Assembly (NCBI GenBank): GCA_040285745.1
Contig: JAUFOR010000004.1
Location: 310,001-374,000 of the forward strand
DNA length: 64,000 bases
Origin: Barthelona sp. PCE
Taxonomy: Eukaryota > Metamonada: BaSk clade
Direction: 5' to 3'
The notes beneath the pieces were generated by a model. The model made no database searches. It was not told the DNA's origin and was given only the letters and a program-made list of their open reading frames with translations. Made by a program: the position numbers and the translations under genes. Shown piece by piece: positions 62,459 through 64,000 of the stretch (its first letter is position 1; each line of letters opens with the position of its first letter).

Positions 62459-63811
62459 TTACCTGCTGTTTTCCTCTACATTCATGTAGACATCCTTGAA
62501 TTTATGTTTTTCCTTCATGTTTCGCAACCAGCTCTTGCCGGAAAACCCAACAATGGCACGGAAATAAGGTACTAAGTCAAGGAAAACAGAAGCTATCAAG
62601 GTAAAAAGCACCGTCCAAATTGACATCACAAAGAGACTCACACCATTCGACCAATGCCCACTGCGCTGCAAATTGATGACTAAGACGAGTATAAACGGAT
62701 GGATGACGTACATTGGAAGAGATGCACGTGTGATAAATCTCTCCGTTTCTCCATGGGATCTCTGAGACAATCCCCAATAAAACATAGAGAATAGGAGTAA
62801 AGATATCAACTGCCCGAAGATGGCGTACCTCATTCGTTTATCCACGTCAAAAAATGATGCATATACACCATAAAGGAGTGTAAACGATTCATAATCCTCA
62901 TCCCATAAAGGAAAAACAATGGGGAGTAAGAAAAAAACACTCAATAGCAAAAATACCCGTACTTTATATGTAAATTTAGGCTTAATCCTCAAAATGATTG
63001 CAATTTTAACACCAAGACACAAAAGATCGCTAAAACCGAATAATAAATAAAGGATCTTCGGGAGAGCAGAGGGTGTGTCGATTGAGGTGTGGAAGAGTAT
63101 CCTTAGGAAAAGAGAACCACAAAACTGAAGAATTATCGAAAAAGAATCATGCTTTCGATTTTTGAACAAGACAAGGCCAAAAACAAGACAATATTGAAGA
63201 ATAATTGCCACTGATGCAAACACTGGCAGACCTAGCATAAACATTACACTCATAAAAATCGAGTATCCGACGAACTGAATGAAGAACGATCTTCTCAAAC
63301 TTCCTGTAACACGATCAAAAAGTACACGCCATACAAGGGCGACAAGTGGTACAAATATAAGCGTCATGATGTAGAGGATACCAAGAAACCAGAGCCAGTA
63401 GAGGGACTTACACTCTTTTGTGTACCACCATGAAAATGTGAACAAATTTTCTGGTCCATGCTCACCACCACACTCAACACGATCTCTCAATAGAAAACGT
63501 GTTGGAATAACAAAGGCGACGTAACCCCCCAAGAGAGGAACCAATAACCGTAAGAAGCGCTTGAAAAAATACGCCTTGAGGTTTACCAAACGTTTTGTAT
63601 TCATGCTCCACACTAGAGAGCAACCTGCCAAAACAAAGAAAGTGTTCATGCCTGCAGCGTGGCCGTACAGCATTACATTGTTTATGACCTTAAAACAGCC
63701 GCGACAAACCTTAAAATCATCCATTTGTAGGTCAAAGCATCTAAAAACATGCCCTATGATGACCATGAGACATAAAACAAAACGAAGAACGTCAATCCCT
63801 GGATTTCTCAT
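62459..63811 (-). CDS. Acyltransferase-3 family membrane protein
   Basis: The product is 450 residues from MRNPGIDVLRFVLC (ATG 63811; an ATG at 63859 adds 16 residues). IDVLRFVLCLMVIIGHVFRC gives the first helix with the family His. HAAGMNTFFVLAGCSLVWSMN contains the FFVLSG-like motif, and YFFKRFLRLLVPLLGGY is the family RxxR-L-P block after the second helix. About ten hydrophobic helices follow. Members transfer acyl groups to sugars, lipids or proteins at membranes; the substrate here is unknown. An extra lumenal loop with Cys (ECGGEHGPENLF and CKSLYWLW) follows the third helix, as in eukaryotic NRF-6/OAC-like members. Confidence 0.82.
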   Translation of the reverse strand: MRNPGIDVLRFVLCLMVIIGHVFRCFDLQMDDFKVCRGCFKVINNVMLYGHAAGMNTFFVLAGCSLVWSMNTKRLVNLKAYFFKRFLRLLVPLLGGYVAFVIPTRFLLRDRVECGGEHGPENLFTFSWWYTKECKSLYWLWFLGILYIMTLIFVPLVALVWRVLFDRVTGSLRRSFFIQFVGYSIFMSVMFMLGLPVFASVAIILQYCLVFGLVLFKNRKHDSFSIILQFCGSLFLRILFHTSIDTPSALPKILYLLFGFSDLLCLGVKIAIILRIKPKFTYKVRVFLLLSVFFLLPIVFPLWDEDYESFTLLYGVYASFFDVDKRMRYAIFGQLISLLLFSMFYWGLSQRSHGETERFITRASLPMYVIHPFILVLVINLQRSGHWSNGVSLFVMSIWTVLFTLIASVFLDLVPYFRAIVGFSGKSWLRNMKEKHKFKDVYMNVEENSR

Positions 63812-64000
63812 CCAAATTACAACAATACAGAAATAGTGTGGGAATAAATGTGTTAGCATGTTTCCATCCTTTTTGCACCTGACATAACATCTTTGTCAGT
63901 TTTTGCTTGCTTGTCCAACAATTTATTATCTTGAATAGTTTACTATTTGGTCATACTTTTTTTTTCAACATTCCAACAACATTCACATTCTATGACCAGC
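63812..64000. other. Window end, acyltransferase promoter region
   Basis: AT-rich. It may hold the acyltransferase leader and the start of the next gene's flank. No gene is supported within the window. Confidence 0.35.

Overview
The window is protein-coding DNA from a unicellular eukaryote, most likely a flagellated protist. Evidence for a eukaryote: spliceosomal-type introns, and genes for a 14-3-3 protein, CCT7, ribosomal protein eS7, a CDK, NC2-beta, VPS20/CHMP6, Arp2/3, condensin II and ATG101. Evidence for a flagellum: an outer-arm dynein intermediate chain (DNAI2 type), a SHIPPO/PGP-repeat protein, an ASH/MSP-domain protein, a MORN protein and CEP57-like and Sfi1-like proteins. TAA, TAG and TGA all act as stops, so the code is standard; this argues against hexamitid diplomonads. 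The introns are few and short (53-165 nt). They start GTAT(G) and end in a fused branch-point/acceptor motif close to CTAACATTTAG, much like parabasalid and fornicate introns. A metamonad or other excavate is my best guess, with low confidence. No tRNA, rRNA, mobile element or CRISPR array was recognised.

Layout. 1-9.7 kb: Sfi1-like protein (cut by the window edge), CDK, a winged-helix protein, GPI-transamidase GAA1, a possible MED14, FAD synthase and ARPC5. 9.8-18.5 kb: one giant 2898-residue TPR protein. 18.5-29 kb: CCT7, BUD23, CCDC25, MORN, a small orphan, nitroreductase, CEP57-like, eS7 and DNAI2. 29-38.5 kb: a polytopic membrane orphan, MSH5 and an ASH-domain protein, all on the plus strand. 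39-47 kb: a VPS39/VPS3-class tethering subunit, 14-3-3 and condensin-II G2, all on the minus strand. 47-64 kb: GRP170-like Hsp70, a YfaP/DUF2135-like protein, ATG101, NC2-beta, a TMEM151-like protein, a coiled-coil protein, VPS20, SHIPPO, a tail-anchored protein, four orphans and an acyltransferase-3 protein.

Genes are packed tightly. Many convergent pairs are separated by 0-50 bp, and one pair (62458/62459) has adjacent stop codons. Neighbouring genes share no evident pathway, so this is an ordinary mixed eukaryotic neighbourhood rather than an operon.

Two genome-wide signals stand out. First, introns carry internal inverted repeats between donor and branch point, strongest in all three 14-3-3 introns (13, 6 and 8 bp perfect stems). 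Second, a pyrimidine-rich element close to CCC(A/T)TTTCA(C/T)A lies about 10-45 nt upstream of many start codons and looks like a core-promoter initiator. A candidate 5' UTR intron in eS7 fits both signals.
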